DNA from: an uncultured Bacilli bacterium
Lineage (GTDB): Bacteria; Bacillota_I; Bacilli_A; RF39; UBA660
Direction of reading: 5' to 3'
Assembly: GCA_934167785.1 (NCBI GenBank)
Contig: CAKPLX010000008.1
Location: forward strand, 1-33,147
DNA: 33,147 nucleotides
The notes beneath the pieces were generated by a model. The model was not told where the DNA came from. It ran no database searches and saw only the letters and a program-made list of their open reading frames with translations. Positions 33,029 through 33,147 of the stretch are shown here, piece by piece. How positions within the stretch are numbered: position 1 is the stretch's first letter; each line of letters starts with the position of its first letter. A program made the translations under genes and the position numbers.

Positions 33029-33147
33029 TATTTTCCACAACATTGTTTATATTTGCGTCCTGAGCCACAAGGACAAAGATCATTTCTACCAACTTTAGTA
33101 CTTTTACTTTGTATTTTTTTAGTTTCTTTTCCATCATTAGTAATTGT
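33028..33147 (-). CDS. secA: Preprotein translocase SecA, C-terminal end (partial)
   Basis: The last 39 codons of a gene that runs off the right edge. It ends [20 protein letters not shown] then CCGK, the conserved zinc-binding SEC-C tail that closes SecA in most Bacillota, preceded by a polar Lys-rich linker as expected. In SecA this tail binds SecB or ribosomes and lipids. Other SEC-C proteins share the motif, so the call rests on the tail and linker only. A terminator follows directly, and accessory genes begin just beyond. Confidence 0.75.
   Translation of the reverse strand, partial: TITNDGKETKKIQSKSTKVGRNDLCPCGSGRKYKQCCGK

Noticed and set aside
31353..33147. SEC-C frame as an exact duplication of the secA end (attL/attR)
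   Set aside because: The two ends match only about three quarters over 30 bases and diverge outside the motif, so this is shared motif or old paralogy, not an exact att duplication.

Overview
The window is very AT-rich. Tryptophan is encoded by TGG, and TGA acts as a normal stop (for example at the ends of lspA and of the first tiny gene), so the genetic code is standard rather than the Mycoplasma code. Strong Shine-Dalgarno sites, class II signal peptidase, SecA, a SpoIID-type hydrolase and tiny YjcZ-like membrane proteins suggest a low-GC Bacillota, probably an uncultured gut Bacilli/RF39- or Erysipelotrichia-like lineage. This taxonomic call is inference.

Layout: 1-1000 holds an XRE regulator and a self-contained transcription unit (promoter, two tiny membrane-protein genes, terminator). 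1028-2452 is a decayed IS3-family element whose end supplies the stop codon of the next gene. 2450-22624, all on the minus strand, is the centrepiece: a T4SS-like envelope machine transcribed from a consensus promoter at 22659-22687. In transcription order it has a giant FN3-rich membrane-anchored protein (1945 aa), a smaller paralogue with the same architecture (528 aa), a third anchored protein, an internal terminator, a VirB2-like hairpin fused to a putative muralytic domain, a VirB8-topology protein, two VirB2-like ectodomain proteins with nearly identical C-termini, a VirB6/TrbL-like channel, a PrgI-like protein, a VirB4 ATPase split over two overlapping genes, a three-domain wall enzyme (SpoIID + NlpC/P60 + serine PBP/beta-lactamase fold) and a membrane-anchored lipoprotein-like protein. 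No relaxase or VirD4/TcpA coupling ATPase is seen.

22732-27912 is mostly conserved chromosomal material: rhomboid protease, TspO, a pseudopilin-lspA-rluD operon, a divergent DUF192-gpsA operon and a DUF1653 gene. 28020-32821 is accessory: three GNAT genes (one frameshifted and fused to DUF402), a threonyl-tRNA synthetase 3' remnant behind a terminator hairpin, a SEC-C mini-ORF and a zinc-PLC/HAD fusion, interspersed with short repeats. The right edge is the 3' end of secA.

Working together, the wall enzymes would open peptidoglycan, VirB4/VirB6/PrgI would form the energised inner-membrane channel, the VirB2-like proteins would supply the pilus or surface element, and the FN3 proteins would extend outward. 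Without DNA-processing genes in view, protein export, adhesion or contact-dependent interaction is as plausible as conjugation.
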